The notes beneath the pieces are model-generated. The model searched no databases. It had not been told where the DNA came from and saw only the letters and a list, made by a program, of their open reading frames with translations. From Acanthosoma haemorrhoidale (taxonomy: Eukaryota > Arthropoda > Insecta > Hemiptera > Acanthosomatidae): a stretch of 64,000 nt of DNA. The translations under genes were made by a program, and so were the position numbers. The stretch covers positions 105,278,509 through 105,342,508 of the forward strand of contig OV884015.1 of assembly GCA_930367205.1 (NCBI GenBank), written 5' to 3'. This document shows, in pieces, positions 10,881 to 23,159 of this stretch; positions within the stretch are counted from its first letter, which is position 1, and each line of letters starts with the position of its first letter.

Positions 10881-12120
10881 AATATATATACAACATACAA
10901 ATAACTCTCAATACATTATCGCTGCATCTCAACAACAAGGCCTAAGAATATGAAATTTAGCATTTTGGCGATTGCAGAGGTGAACCAAGAAAGTGTTTGT
11001 AAAAATCGAATTTCTTCAATTGACGTAAAGACTAAATCACATTTATCAGTTTATACCCATGGTCACATTGAGCGTTCAAATTTTGCATGGTGATTTTCCT
11101 GGCAGCTCTTTATTCTGCAAGCAGAGGAATGAACGAAACATGTTGTTTAAAAATAAGTTTTATAAAAAACTATTTAGCTATAAATATTGAATAAGTTCAT
11201 TACTATTAAAGGGCAATTTTATCTAATGAAACAAAGACACCGTAGTATACTTAGTTTAAATATGAAAATAATGTGTACTGTTGACCAGAAAGGAATTTCC
11301 CAACGAAAGCATGTCTTTTAAATGTGAAAATCTTTGGAAGTTTACTCATGTTACAACACAATTCATCATCACTTGGGTCTCGTCAAAACTATGAAAAAGG
11401 CACAAATCAACAAATTTGTTAGAGCTTACACTAAATATTGTTTTAATAGTCCAGTATGCGTCAATGACCCTTGTGATCGGCCTACCTTAAAAAAAAGTTG
11501 TTTGGTAATTTAATATTAATATACATTTATTGTTCTAATACTGTAGAGGTGCAATAGGATAAAGTAAAGTGTTGTGGTATGGATTATTATTATTTATTAA
11601 TTATCACCCCAAGCAAAAATATACTTATATAGATATTGCTAATATACTTACAAATATAGTCGGGAGCTGTTCCAACTGGGCTACCCTGGACGATCAGCCG
11701 TTGGCCAAACTCTATGCTTACATCACTTACAGCAGGATGCCCAGCCCACAAGGCACGCTGGTTTGTGCTCCAACCTCCAGTTTTTCACCATAGCACATTT
11801 TTGTCAATTGTCACGAAATCACTCTACCCAACTTTATTCAAGAGTCAACAGACTTGATATTAACACTTCGCAAGAATCGAGAATTCCCCAAACGCCAGAA
11901 ACTTTTTGGCGTTACGTCGTAAAAAGCTGGATGTTGGATTGAGTCGGTTAACGTCACAAAATTTCAAACAGTAAGGCTTAAACAATAAACAAAGTACCAA
12001 AAATAATATATAAATAACTATTCATTTTATTCAAAAAAAAAAATAATAACTGAACAGCAATTTAACCAGGCCTGATTGTTAGTAAATATAAATAACGAAA
12101 AAAGTTTATAGTCACGATAG
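10881..12120. other. Intergenic, no clear gene
   Basis: AT-rich DNA between genes B and C. A 74-aa frame at 11569-11793 (+) is unsupported by any motif. Confidence 0.4.
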
Positions 12121-12121
12121 G

Positions 12122-12280
12122 ATGTTTCGTAGAAGAGTGCGTACAGTCAATCGTAGAGCGGCGATGCGCACGGAGAGATATGTAGACGAGATAGGCCGAG
12201 AAGTCCAAATTTGTAGTACACAACGACTTCTTGTTCGCAGGGGAACAGGCCCGTATTCTGCTATTTTCAGCACTGACTAA
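12122..12280 (+). CDS. Small arginine-rich ORF (52 aa), unrecognised
   Basis: ATG to TAA encoding a strongly basic peptide beginning MFRRRVRTVNRRAAMRTERY. Its base composition is noticeably richer in G and C than the surrounding DNA. No family was recognised. It may be a genuine small gene, one exon of a spliced gene (a CTTCTTGTTCGCAG acceptor-like site lies inside it near 12240), or a transposon scrap. Confidence 0.2.
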   Translation: MFRRRVRTVNRRAAMRTERYVDEIGREVQICSTQRLLVRRGTGPYSAIFSTD

Positions 12281-13154
12281 GCCAAGCTCCTTGTCCTCTA
12301 ATACGCAAAGTCCTATTTATTTACTTCCTCGAGCTTTATAGTACTTCAAACTATCTTCTCCTGATGTGAACTATCTGTATGTTGATGTAACAAACTGAAA
12401 ACTGCTGTTAAAGAGAAAAAACAAAACACACTTCATAACCTACACTTTCTTTTGTTTTTTAATCTTAAACATATGTTCGTGCATACAATATTTACATACG
12501 CTTTTCTTAATTTTCTCTAGCCGAAATAATCAGAAGATAAAGAAAAAAAAAGAAATTTACAATTTTAAAATTTTCCACTCATCTCATTACCATAAAAAAA
12601 ATAATAATAAACAAATTAAGAAGTAAATTGCCACAAGATACTAACCAGAAGAAACAAAAAATGCGTTTTAAAATTAAATTATCAATACAGCTATCATTTT
12701 ATTTCATACGTATATTGTTACAAAAGTTCTTGTCCATATAATTAATATACTCTTAAGGTCCACAAATTCCTCGTGTGTTCACGTAAAATCCTGCCTTACA
12801 GGCTCGAGATATTTATATGCAATAAAAAAACGTAAAATTATGTATTTTTATTAATTTGTACTGAAAATTACTAAAAAGAAAAAAAACAGAAGAAATGCTG
12901 TAGTTTACTTATCAAAAGTATATGAAACTACATTTTCAATTTTTTTTTAAATAAAAGCCAGTACCGCTGAGGACTTGAGCTAGATTTATCCTTCATTCTT
13001 ACTTTATATCGGCCCTGTTTTATCTCTGATTTAATTGAGGGTTTGTAAAAGTATGTAAATACTTTTCAAAGATATCCTTGAAATGAGAGATGTCAATTTT
13101 ATGAAAGGGCATATCGCGATAACTACAAGTAAATATTAAAAATTGACTCACAAT

Positions 13155-13191
13155 GGCATATTTCAAATCTTGCGTTAATTCTGGGACACCC
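13155..13191 (-). mobile_element. Solo terminal repeat of the 6884-7751 transposon family
   Basis: An isolated end reading CAAATCTTGCGTTAATTCTG followed by GGACACCC, as at the right ends at 7751 and 17880. No partner terminus was found nearby. Confidence 0.6.
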
Positions 13192-13674
13192 AATATATTC
13201 TTTCTTTTAAAATTATTTATGTTGCAAGTTATTACGTTATATTTACAAGCGGAAAATCTGAGCACACGTTGAAAAAAGAGTGACACGTGGAACATTGAAT
13301 CCTACAGCTATACCAGTGTATTTGTGTTCATTTTCTGTTCTGGTTCCTCTTCCAAAACGAGTGAGTAGTGAGCTTTGCTGTCGGCTAGGGCTGGAACCAG
13401 AACCCATGGCATGGACTGATGGAAACATTTAAAGATAAAAAAGGCGCAGTTCCAAAGGTGAGGAGTCCAGAAAGAAAAGGGTTCGGCCAGAAGCCATCGA
13501 CCTCACCAACATCCACAGATAAGATGGAAATCATCATTTTTCATATCATTCACTGTTATTCACCACAATTTCATTTTCACCATCCTTTTCCTTCATTAGT
13601 CAATATTCGGGTTAAATAATTATATGACTCAGTTAATGCCTTATGTCATCATTTTCATTATTTCAATATAATTC

Positions 13675-13676
13675 AA

Positions 13677-13700
<24 letters not shown>
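13675..13700. repeat. (TA)n microsatellite
   Basis: Run of alternating T and A followed by a poly(T). It abuts a LINE J3 tail. Confidence 0.85.
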
Positions 13701-13707
<7 letters not shown>

Positions 13708-13709
13708 TT

Positions 13710-13905
13710 TGTTTCAAAACCCTTTAATTTAAACATTTTTACAAACAAACGAACAATAGCATGGACAAATTGACAGATTAATGGCTCCTTTTACTGCATA
13801 GCGTAACATGCATTTGAAGGATGGTAGAATTACAAAAACAGTTTTCTTTTTATAAAATCAATAGACTGGACTAGGTGATGAGGCTCACCTTCGGTTTACA
13901 AATTA
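13710..13905 (-). mobile_element. LINE J3 3'-end fragment
   Basis: Non-coding 3' end of a LINE, inverted. It contains ACTGGACTAGGTGATGAGGC, seen in the same orientation near 24230 and 44250. Confidence 0.65.
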
Positions 13906-14264
13906 AATTCAATATCAATCCCATGATTTATTTTATATCATCAATCTAAAGCATTTATTATATCTAAAGCATTTATTATATCTAACTAACAATGTTCGTA
14001 ACTCAGTTATTTTATTTACACTGTGTATGAACACTGATACACTTTCACCGTAGTAATAATTAAGGACTATCAGCACAATTTTATTAAAGACACCAAGACC
14101 TGTAGATTCCAGACTGGCTAGCATTGTACATTTATAAACGTACGATAACAAGGTACCTAACAAGGCTATGGTTCGTACCATTCATAACAATTAGTACATG
14201 ACTAAGGAATTTCGGGCTTTCTATCTTTGTTATAGCCAAAACATCTTTAGAAAGTGATGTATTT

Positions 14265-14395
14265 TTTTTTTTTTTTTTTCATAGTCCCTTTAAACTTACA
14301 GACAATTATATAAAATTATAGATCCTCAGGTGAATCTATTTACAAATTATTTTGTATTTCCTGTAGCATCATTATATACAGGTTTTAAGTGATGT
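14265..14395 (-). mobile_element. LINE J2 3'-tail fragment
   Basis: Begins with a poly(T) run and carries ATAGATCCTCAGGTGAATCT-type sequence shared with 16850-16960 and the reverse of 23880-23970. It is 5' truncated. Confidence 0.65.
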
Positions 14396-15068
14396 AGAAA
14401 ACTCACAATTTGATCCTTTATAGTTTGACTATTCTACGGGACTTAACCCTCATTATTTAATATGAAGCACAAAGCAAAATTTGGAAGAGCAAATATGGTA
14501 TATGAAAAGGCACTTTTGAAATGGTATTCCTCGTATAACATCAATAAACAGCTAACTCGAAAATTATCTAAAAGAAAAAGTCTATTAAAAGTAAAAATAA
14601 ACAATAATCTCATTTTGAGAATTCTCAATTATTAAGGTCAGTAATTACGAGCTAAATAATAATATCAGTAAAATACTCGGGATTCGAACCTAACCCATTC
14701 TCCTTGTGGGTCTAGTTAATGTATTGCTGATACACGACAGGCACAGCCAGGTTAGTATACAGTATACAGGAAGGACATCTTAATCAGAATGTGCGTAGTT
14801 TGAACCACGGCTATTGTCTCTTCTACCCCCCCCCCCACAAATATTTTCTGTAAATTTCAACCATTAGGATTACACACTGAAAATAATAAATGGTTAATAA
14901 CTATTTATAATCGGAGATCAATATTTAATTGACCTTTCGCTCAGCTACGGAGGAATCACCTGTCGGCTTGAAAAGTGTCAAGATATTTGAACTAGTCAAT
15001 GTCCGTTATATACGAGTAAGTATTCTCTATATACGAAAATATTTAGGATAAAAACAACTTTATTATAT

Positions 15069-15153
15069 ACAATGTTCATTCATACAGTATTTACAAACAG
15101 GCCAGGGGCCTCCCAAATCCACATGGTTGTCACCTCCCTCGCATGCGTAAGAG
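15069..15153 (-). mobile_element. LINE J1 short internal fragment
   Basis: About 85 bp matching J1 near GTTGTCACCTCCCTCGCATG, truncated on both sides. It lies about 330 bp upstream of the gene C TATA box. Confidence 0.65.
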
Positions 15154-15480
15154 GAAAATATTATTGTTTTACTTTGGTTAACATTTATGTAAAACGCCAC
15201 TATAAAGAGTGAGGAATTAATAATGAAAACAATTATATAGAAGGATATTATGCAAAATCTTGAATAAACAAAAAAAAAATCATGAACTTAAATAAAAAGA
15301 TATTCCAAAAAATTTGAGAGGTGGTTAAGTATAGCCTCTCAAAATATCGGAGTAGACAAAACATTATTTAAGTATGTATTGACTTTACAGAGGTTCCAAG
15401 CCCACCAAATTAAGAAAGAACAAAGAAGACTCGTAAGCTGGGAGAAGACAAGGCCGCGGCCACGCCCTCTACAGCTACCC

Positions 15481-15489
15481 TATATAAAG
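15481..15489 (+). promoter_or_regulatory. TATA box of CPCFC gene C
   Basis: TATATAAAG, 67 bp before the ATG of gene C. An initiator-like ATCAGG lies about 30 bp downstream. Confidence 0.75.
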
Positions 15490-15555
15490 GTGCAAGAGAT
15501 ACCTCAAGCCAGAATCAGGTGATAGTCCTCAAGCTATAGACCTACCTCATACATC

Positions 15556-15567
15556 ATGTTCAAGCAG
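15556..15567 (+). CDS. CPCFC: CPCFC gene C, exon 1 (MFKQ)
   Basis: ATG TTC AAG CAG then donor GTAACA at 15568, ending in phase 0. It lies correctly below the TATA box. It splices over a 4.2-kb intron to 19767. Confidence 0.85.
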
Positions 15568-15569
15568 GT

Positions 15570-16840
15570 AACATATCTTTATGGTTAATATTAACAATAA
15601 TATATGTAGGGTCTAGTAAACTTGTAGCCAAAGGTAATAATCTACATTATCTAACAATAACACTAATTAAACCATACAAGTAGATTGAGCATCTGGGGTA
15701 TCAAACATTTTCAAAATCAAATATTAATATAATCAATTTAGACTATTGTTTAATCGCTCGAAATCTTATCGTGTGGACTATAAAAAAATTCTCGAAACTT
15801 TCTGCAACAAAAAAAACTATTGTTGGGGCAAGCCATTGGATAATTTTTCAAAAACAAAATATTACATGGAATAGTTATTTAAAAAAAAAAATACCGATCT
15901 CCTTTGCCTAACCACCTATATTATGTGAAAAAAAAATTTTTTTAGAGAAAATATATCTATAAAAATACTACCAACGCTTTTCCCACGTTTAAGTCGGAAG
16001 ACCTCTCTTTAAAATTTCGGATTAAAATATCTCAAGAACCACAAACATTACAAAGGTCTAAGTAATAGAAAAACATACACAATGAAAAACATAAAAAATA
16101 ATGAAAATTATATTAACTGGTAGAATCAAGGATCAATCCTGAAAACATTTGTAAACGAAACAAAGTACATATACAAATTAAAGAAACAATACCTAGAGAT
16201 AGTTTTCGAACAAAGTAACTTTTTGAGTACTTAGATTTACTTATACCAGTAAATGGAAATCAGCCTCTCAACGATAGAACATAATGTACATAGCTGAATT
16301 ATTAGCAATACAATACAATACATTATTAACTTGCTCAAACTGGTTTGGATGACCGGGAAGTTTGTGTTGTCCCTCGAACCGTAATAATATTTCGATCAAA
16401 AGTGAGTGTAACCACCCCAATATTTTTTCAAAGTTAATTTTGTTTTATAAAAATAAAGGTGAAAATTGGGTGGATGTGTAAAATATAAGTTGAACGCCCC
16501 TGTAGAGTAATGGTTAGAGAAGCTCACTCTAGTGTCTACACTAGAGAAACCACATACCTATAAAGTCCATTAAGGATTATTTAGAATTCTTCGACGGGTT
16601 CACTGTGTTATTGTTCTGTATTTAACTTTAGTTTGCCCATTAGGGGTTAGAAATAACAAGTGATTATGTATTTTTTACTTCCTGCTATTATATAACGATA
16701 AAATTGTTTAAAAATTCATAGACAATCTAGGGCATTGCAAGAACTAACTATTAACACTTCAGATGAATCGGTTCATTTTGTAAGTGTGAGTTTTCAAGAG
16801 TCATATAATGTACAGACTTCTATTCCTTTCAATTATGTGG
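15570..16840. other. Intron 1 of gene C, upstream part
   Basis: AT-rich. A segment at 16497-16540 (GTAGAGTAATGGTTAGAG) resembles a tRNA-type A box, but no paired B box was found. No exon is seen. Confidence 0.4.
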
Positions 16841-16849
16841 GAGTTTTTT

Positions 16850-17227
16850 GTTTTATAGCCCCTTTAAATTTACAGATAATTATATACAAAATAGATCCTC
16901 AGGCGAATCTATTTACAAATTATTTTTGTATTTCCTGTAGCATCGCGTCATTTTATACAGGTTTTGTTATTTTATAAAAATTATATAATAAATAAACAAG
17001 TATAATGATACACATTATACGTGACTGGACTGAACTGACTAATAAAAGCGATGGGGCTCACCTTTTTGATCGACCTTAAAACTAACTTACATACTAATTC
17101 TTAACCTAATTTTTCCCCAACAGTCTGTTTCCATCGATGCGGGAGTGGTGTTGGGGTCATAGTGTTAAACACTGGGTTGGTCAGGTGCTGCAACGAGTCA
17201 AAAAACTTGATGTGTCTCCGGCGGAAC
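16850..17227 (-). mobile_element. LINE J2 3' fragment, inverted
   Basis: The reverse complement closely matches 23630-23970. It includes the non-coding 3' end, the frame ending around TCGGGGAAAAATTAGG and the preceding TTTTTTGACTCGTTGCAGCA coding stretch. Confidence 0.75.
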
Positions 17228-17403
17228 TTTTTACTTGAGTTGTTGATTTTTATCTTAAATATTTATTTGCAATTTAGTTCACTTATTATTTCATTATTAG
17301 CACCAAATAGTTTATTATTCGGTTTCTAAACTTCTGTTCTAATTTAAAAATGATACTATAGTTGTATTAATGGCCAATAAATTATTTCCTTCATTCGGTG
17401 AAT

Positions 17404-17880
17404 CTATTGAATTTTGTAACCATAGAGACCCAGATCTTTAGTGAGTATACACTGTAGAGAGCTTCTTGAAATTTGTAATTCTTGTCTACGACGCCGAATT
17501 GATGTTCCTGGATTTTCAATAACACTCTCACGCACTGCTTCGATATTGACATTTGAACGGCTTGTTTTTGGACGACCAGTGTGTTTAGTGTCTCCAACTG
17601 ATCCAGTCTCCCTAAATTTTTCAATTAATCTCTTCACAGTTGATGAATTCAAAACACTATTCCGACCATATTTATATATGAAATTTTCGAACTGCGGCCG
17701 CCAAACTTTCATAATTTTTGAGATAATGTTCAACAATAAAGACACGTTGTTCTATAGTGAAACGCTCCATTTCTACTAACCCTAAACTGTCAGCTGTCAA
17801 ATTGTTTTTTTTTAGGGTTGCCAGCACTTTACTGCACAAATGGTGGCAAATTCAAATCTTGCGTTAATTCTGGGACACCC
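17404..17880 (-). mobile_element. Truncated copy of the 6884-7751 transposon
   Basis: Keeps one terminal repeat (ending GGACACCC at 17880) and the transposase N-terminus, with GSVGDTKHTGRPKTSRSN and SLQCILTKDLGLYGYKIQ. The other half and second terminus are lost. It retains sequence missing from the 6884 copy (TSIRRRRQELQISRSSLQ). Confidence 0.8.
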
Positions 17881-19120
17881 TTTATGTGTAAGACGGGGTT
17901 TTACGTTACATGGTTCGGTAGTGGAAGTGAGTTTTCCGACTCACTGTAGCGATCCGAAAAGAAGTTTTATTCGAATCCCTAAAATGGTAGGGAAGATCAT
18001 GAAAAGTTTTCTTAAACTCTGTACTATATTAAGGTAATGTACATAAATTAGTCATATACATTTAAATTACGATTTCCAAGCAAAAAAGGAGAAACTTTAC
18101 CTTGCATACTAACTATCATATATTTTACTTATTTACATGATATTATATTATTATTATTATTACTTGCTGTAAATTGAGTAGTTCGCTTCTTATTTCTTAG
18201 ATTTTGTATGTTCACTTTTACCATGCGTAATTTATATTTTTTTATTGTTCAGAGACACTGCAAGTGTTTGAAAAATTGTCATAATTATTTTTCCTTGCAT
18301 ATCGAGCATAATTTAAACGTACTTTCTCCAGAATCAGGTTTTTCACATCCTAGTATGGACACCTTTCATTCACGATCATCGTTGGTTCAAACAGTAGTAT
18401 GAAGCCGAAGTGTTCATTCGTTGATAGATCGTGTCGGTTATTTTTGACTACTTATATTCTACAGTAAAAAAAAAATAAAGGACAAAGTTATTTGACTGCT
18501 TGTCGGAACGATATATCGTTAGTGACAAATAATATATAACCATATTAATACAAAATACATTTTTTTTATCACAACTACCCAATGAAATCTGAACAGAAGC
18601 CTCATGCCCAACCATGTGATGAGCTCTTTCTTCGCTTTTTCATCCAAACCGTTAAAACATATTCTATAATAAATTCCTTTATTAATAAATAATAAATGGT
18701 GAGGGTGCTGATCCATGGATTGAATAACATATCAATCATTTCGATTTTATAAGCCAAATATTTCAGCGACAGAAGCTCCAAGTGATGCTATGTGAATATA
18801 AGCTTTAGATACTTTACAAGCGCTAAACAGTAAAAGGTGTTGTTTGTAAAAGGATTTGTTTAAGAATTCGTGGATAAGATGCCTTCAGCCCTTAAGTAGA
18901 CAATTCCGATATGAACCTGTAGGGACTGGAGGTATCAAGTATTGTTTAAATCTAGTCAACCTCTTTGTACTAGAATCTCTTCGTACTAGGACCTCTTTGT
19001 AATTGAACTTTGTAGCAGAGTAGAGAGATTGTGAGAAGACTGTAATAAACCATTCCGTGACCGTAATAAGTGTTTTGTTAATTACCCACAAACCTACAAT
19101 ATTCCTATTTACTACTTTGG
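17881..19120. other. Intron 1 of gene C, middle part
   Basis: AT-rich, no exon or named repeat recognised. Confidence 0.4.
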
Positions 19121-19124
19121 TAAT

Positions 19125-19612
19125 ATTATTCGAACATCAAGCGTATCCAATCCTTTCAATCAAAAGTCCTGAGAACAATAGTAAATGCCCCTTATTACGT
19201 CAGCAACAAAACCCTTCATAACGATCTTAATATACCATACATTCTTGAACTCATCCCTTCCAAGTTCATGAAATTCCGAAGTAACCAACCACCCTAATCC
19301 CCTAGGACAGTCATTGCACTGCACCACTCATCCCTATAATCCTCTTTGGAGACCAAACCGCTTGTGGTCTCTTGACCTGCTGTAGATGCGTGACAGTGGG
19401 AGTCCTGGCAATGGCCAGTTTCTTCAATCATGTCCTGAGCGTATGTGGCTCTCGCGCTCTTCGTCAGCCTACACTGGCTCGTATCCGATGACGCGGCTGA
19501 CTGAGGAGCGTGGGGGACTTCCTAATAATCCGCTTCCTCTTTCGCATGCTAGTGGGGGTGACAAACATGTAGATTTGGGAGTCCTCTGGGCTGTGTGTAA
19601 ATACTGTATGAA
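19125..19612 (+). mobile_element. LINE J1 fragment, duplicated copy
   Basis: J1 3' region starting in the reverse transcriptase tail (ATCCAATCCTTTCAATCAAA) and stopping at the same internal point as the copy at 1-397 (CTGTATGAAT then CAGGTAATATTATTG). The shared truncation shows common descent by duplication. Confidence 0.8.
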
Positions 19613-19766
19613 TCAGGTAATATTATTGTATCCTAAAGTAAGATTGTCCTTATAATACATTCTATACAAGCTTCCTCTGTGGAACCACAAGTGGTTCATT
19701 TTAGTTATTTTATTATTATTTATTCTATGTTATGTTTTTATTAATTTATCATTGTTTGTTTGGCAG

Positions 19767-19997
19767 ACTCTGTTGCTGGTCGCAGCTATCGTGGTGGCAG
19801 TTGCCGCTAAGGAATACCCGCCAGGAATCAGCCCAGCGCTCTGCCCCAACTACCCCTTCTGTGACAACGCTTTGATCGCCCTCCACTCCCCGGTCCCCTA
19901 CACAGCTCCAGGATTCCCCGCCAACGTCAATCCTGCAGGATGCCCAAACTATCCCTACTGTAACACCGGCCTACCAGCCGTCTATCCGGCCTACTGA
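19767..19997 (+). CDS. CPCFC: CPCFC cuticular protein, gene C main exon
   Basis: The acceptor ...TTTGGCAG ends at 19766 and the exon is entered in phase 0. With exon 1 (MFKQ at 15556-15567) it encodes an 80-aa protein. The signal peptide MFKQTLLLVAAIVVAVAA has cleavage expected near AKEYPP. The mature chain carries two C-X5-C motifs, CPNYPFC and CPNYPYC, and ends PAVYPAY. It is secreted to cuticle. The exon and about 550 bp of upstream intron are near-identical to gene A, differing at about three mature residues (F/Y, H/N, I/L). Identity collapses at the stop codon, so the 3' UTRs are unrelated. Poly(A) signal AATAAA at 20063-20068. Intact. Confidence 0.94.
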   Translation, partial: TLLLVAAIVVAVAAKEYPPGISPALCPNYPFCDNALIALHSPVPYTAPGFPANVNPAGCPNYPYCNTGLPAVYPAY

Positions 19998-20062
19998 GAG
20001 GAGCATAACTACTTTGTAGGATATTCGCTCATTGAATCAAACCCTGCCTGTTCTTTTTAAGA

Positions 20063-20068
20063 AATAAA
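20063..20068 (+). terminator. Poly(A) signal of CPCFC gene C
   Basis: AATAAA 66 bases past the stop codon, before a T-rich tract. Confidence 0.7.
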
Positions 20069-20839
20069 ACGTTGTTGGTCTTTTTTTTATTAAATAGTTG
20101 TTGAATCTTATCCAAAATTTCCTCAACTTATCCAAACTACACTATCTAGCTGTAAGGTAATAGATAATGGATATATCTTATGTACAAATACATACATTCT
20201 TTTTTATATTTACACGATTTACCCAGAAACTCCTTTACGCTCTAGTTGAATAATTAGAATATTTAATTAAAAAGTGATGCCATCCAAGTATTCAACTACT
20301 AACAAATTATATTCCTCTGTCAAATCCTGAGCGTATTGCATTAGCGTAAAGTTATACCGAATTACATTTTCTTAAAATATTCAATTAATTTACTATTTGT
20401 CCCAATTGAATCTGAAATCAAAGTAATTCTGTACTAAAGAATGTTTTAATGTAAATTATTAACTTTATTATGAATAAAACTGATGGAAGGATAACATAGA
20501 TCTTACTATTGAAATATTCTTTACTATTATACAACGATGGCTTCAAAAGATGACGAGTCCAGATCAAGACTTGAGCGTCTCAGAGGTGCGCACGAAAACA
20601 GACCAAAAAGGTTTGGAGCATAGTCCCGAAAGGAAATCCCTGCGCAGTCACGTCCCAAAGCTTGTATCCCGTACTACTGGGCTCAGGATCTATCCCTTAA
20701 CAAAAAGTTTTTTTTCTTCAAGACCCTTTGTGTTAGTGGACATATTTACACACTAAGCTTTTACTAAGCTAGGACGTGCCTCAAAACACTGTCTAAGGAC
20801 CACCTTGACAGAACCCCCGGTCTTTTATGGCTGTCGGGT

Positions 20840-21710
20840 CGTCACGAGGGGGGTGCCTGATTACCCTACCCCTGGTGACAAGTGAGGGTTGTTTGAGTTT
20901 ATAACCTGGACAATCGTTTCATGATGGCTTTACTATCTGACTCCATTTTCTGATAGGTATGTGCCCCGACAATACAATATGTTCAGGAGAAGAGGTACTG
21001 GGTAGGTTTATAGGTAGTTTATGTGGTCTTGGAATGACCACGAATTCACACTCGGTATCTGAGGGTAGGCGAAAACCGTCCGGATCCCAAAGGCGAGTGT
21101 GAACCGGAGAGAGGCAGACAGGACTACCCCAGGGGGGCTGCTTGGAAAATTTGCAGGGCCACGACAACCGTCGTCCGCGAGGGAGAGGTCTCTCTCAAGG
21201 AGGTGCTAGTCTTAGCGAGATGAAGGCAGAGATTCCCACTAGGAAGGTGTGGGGTCTGACGACGCCGGACTAAAATATAGCGAGGTTAGGAGAGAAGGAA
21301 TGTAGAGGTTTTCCATAAAGAAGCAGCCAGGTTTTCAGAGTTTCAACCAGGGTAGCCACGAGCCAGTGAGTAGTTGCCAGGAGAGAATGATTTACAGGGG
21401 CTTGACCCTCGGCTTAAATACCCAGCCAGCCTTGCCCTTAGCCAACCATCATTGAGATTGGTGTAACCAATGATGTGTGGTTTCTTTGTCCTCTGGGAGA
21501 GGCTGGCAGGGTTCTTGGGCCTCTGGGGTGTCCCCTTATCTGGTCTCATACTTGCGACTGACAGCTGTTGTCCCAGCTCATATTACTCATTGGCACCCCG
21601 CATTTTTTATTGATTAACACATTTACAATGATTTATATTTTGTTCATGTTATTTACATTTGTCTACAATATATACACAATAGAGTATAGGGTGATTTATC
21701 TTATGTAGTC
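20840..21710 (-). mobile_element. GC-richer retroelement segment (5' UTR or LTR type)
   Basis: Matches 51860-52665 in opposite orientation. Shared landmarks are the GATAAATCACCCTATACTCT end, the ACACTCGGTATC and GTCCGGATCC segments and the end at GTGACGACCCGACAG. At 52739 the copy is followed by a short ORF-1-like start, so it is probably the 5' untranslated part of a LINE, though an LTR is possible. This copy also carries a frame at 21696-21878 (minus) that may belong to the element. Function is not assigned. Confidence 0.6.
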
Positions 21711-22132
21711 AGCGGTCGCTACAGTGGCATTTCCATTAGTAAGTAGAAAAGGAAGGGTTTTCGACGACACTCCGAAGCGGATAGCACCCTTGATTGCCGT
21801 CGGGGAAATCGACCCACGCCCAAACGGGTTTATTGCCAGCTGACTTCTCCCGCTCATGTCAGTCAGCACATAAACCAACTCTATCTTTTAACCAATTCTT
21901 ATGTCCACGTTAATTTGTCCTTAAATTCACATGGCAGGGGGTCTAGTGTATAACATTCTTAAGGAATATGGGTCACGCTTAGACAATTTTATTTGATTGA
22001 ACAATTGACACATTATATCAGTCTTTTAGAGATCTATAGAACTGCTGTTGTTAACAGACGATTGATAAATCTGTTAAATATTCAAGTGCTATTATTATAT
22101 TCTGTTTATGTGATTTGATGTTTTATTTATTG

Positions 22133-22385
22133 GTTCCTCCTGGCAATGGCCAGTTTCTCCAATCATGTCCTGAGCGTATGTGGCTCTCACATATTCCGCT
22201 TCCTCTTTTGCATGTGAGGGAGGTGACAGGAGGATTTGGGAGGCCTCTGGGCTATTTGTAAATACTGTATGAACGAGCGAAGCGAAGTGAATGAAAATTG
22301 TAAATATGGTATGAATGAAAATATTTATCACAATTGCCCAAAGAGGCAGATTATAATTTTATCAAAATAAAGTTGTTGTTTTTTG
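22133..22385 (+). mobile_element. LINE J1 3' fragment with internal deletion
   Basis: Begins CCTGGCAATGGCCAGTTTCT and ends AATAAAGTTGTTG. The segment between TGTGGCTCTC and the CCGCTTCCTCTT block is deleted. Confidence 0.7.
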
Positions 22386-23159
22386 TTTATTGGTGTTTAT
22401 GCATGTCTTATAGACGATTTGTTTTTTTTAGTCCAAAAATATATTACTTTATATTGAATGCTGTACTCACGGAGTAATTAAGTTGTGTCAGCTAGACTAT
22501 TTTGTATAATAAAGTAAATATAATAATAGATATAAATTTACAACTAATGCATGCGACAAAAGCCGCCAAGAGTGAAGAAGATTGGCTCGTCGACTTGAGG
22601 ACGATCTTACGACATACGTTGATTCGTGAGGAGCTTGGCTATTGAGGCCTCGATGTCCCTGCCAACACAGATTGGTCAAACGAACACACGATGTTGAACG
22701 TGCAATGCAAGTTAAAAATAAATTGTTAGAGAAATCAGTATCGAATAGGAGGCATTAGGAAGAATACTTTTGGAAAACTGGCTCTTGAAATCCTTTAAGA
22801 GAAAACACTTCATTGTGGAGTGGTGTTTAAAGACTCAGTTAGAGCAATCCTTTGTGCCAAAATGCTAATATGTGCTCTCCCCCCCCTCAACTCCTATATT
22901 TAAACATTTTTAACAAATTATGAACAATAAAAGTATTATACATGTAAGTTTGAACGTTACCGCCAAACTTCGGCACATATGTTAGGTGTCCCTACAGAAC
23001 GTGCTAGTATCAAAAAGGACACTCCAAGCTATAACCTGGTGAATAACAGTACTCTTGCTAAGACAATGATCAAAGCTTATTATCGACAATTGTATTGATT
23101 CTGGTTAGTTTTAAGTTTTATTTGTTTATTGTAATATTTGTAACGTTATCAGTGACAGA

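Noticed and set aside
14670..14750. B box-like GGTTCGAATCC on the minus strand
   Set aside because: No matching A box or cloverleaf; an isolated motif in AT-rich DNA.
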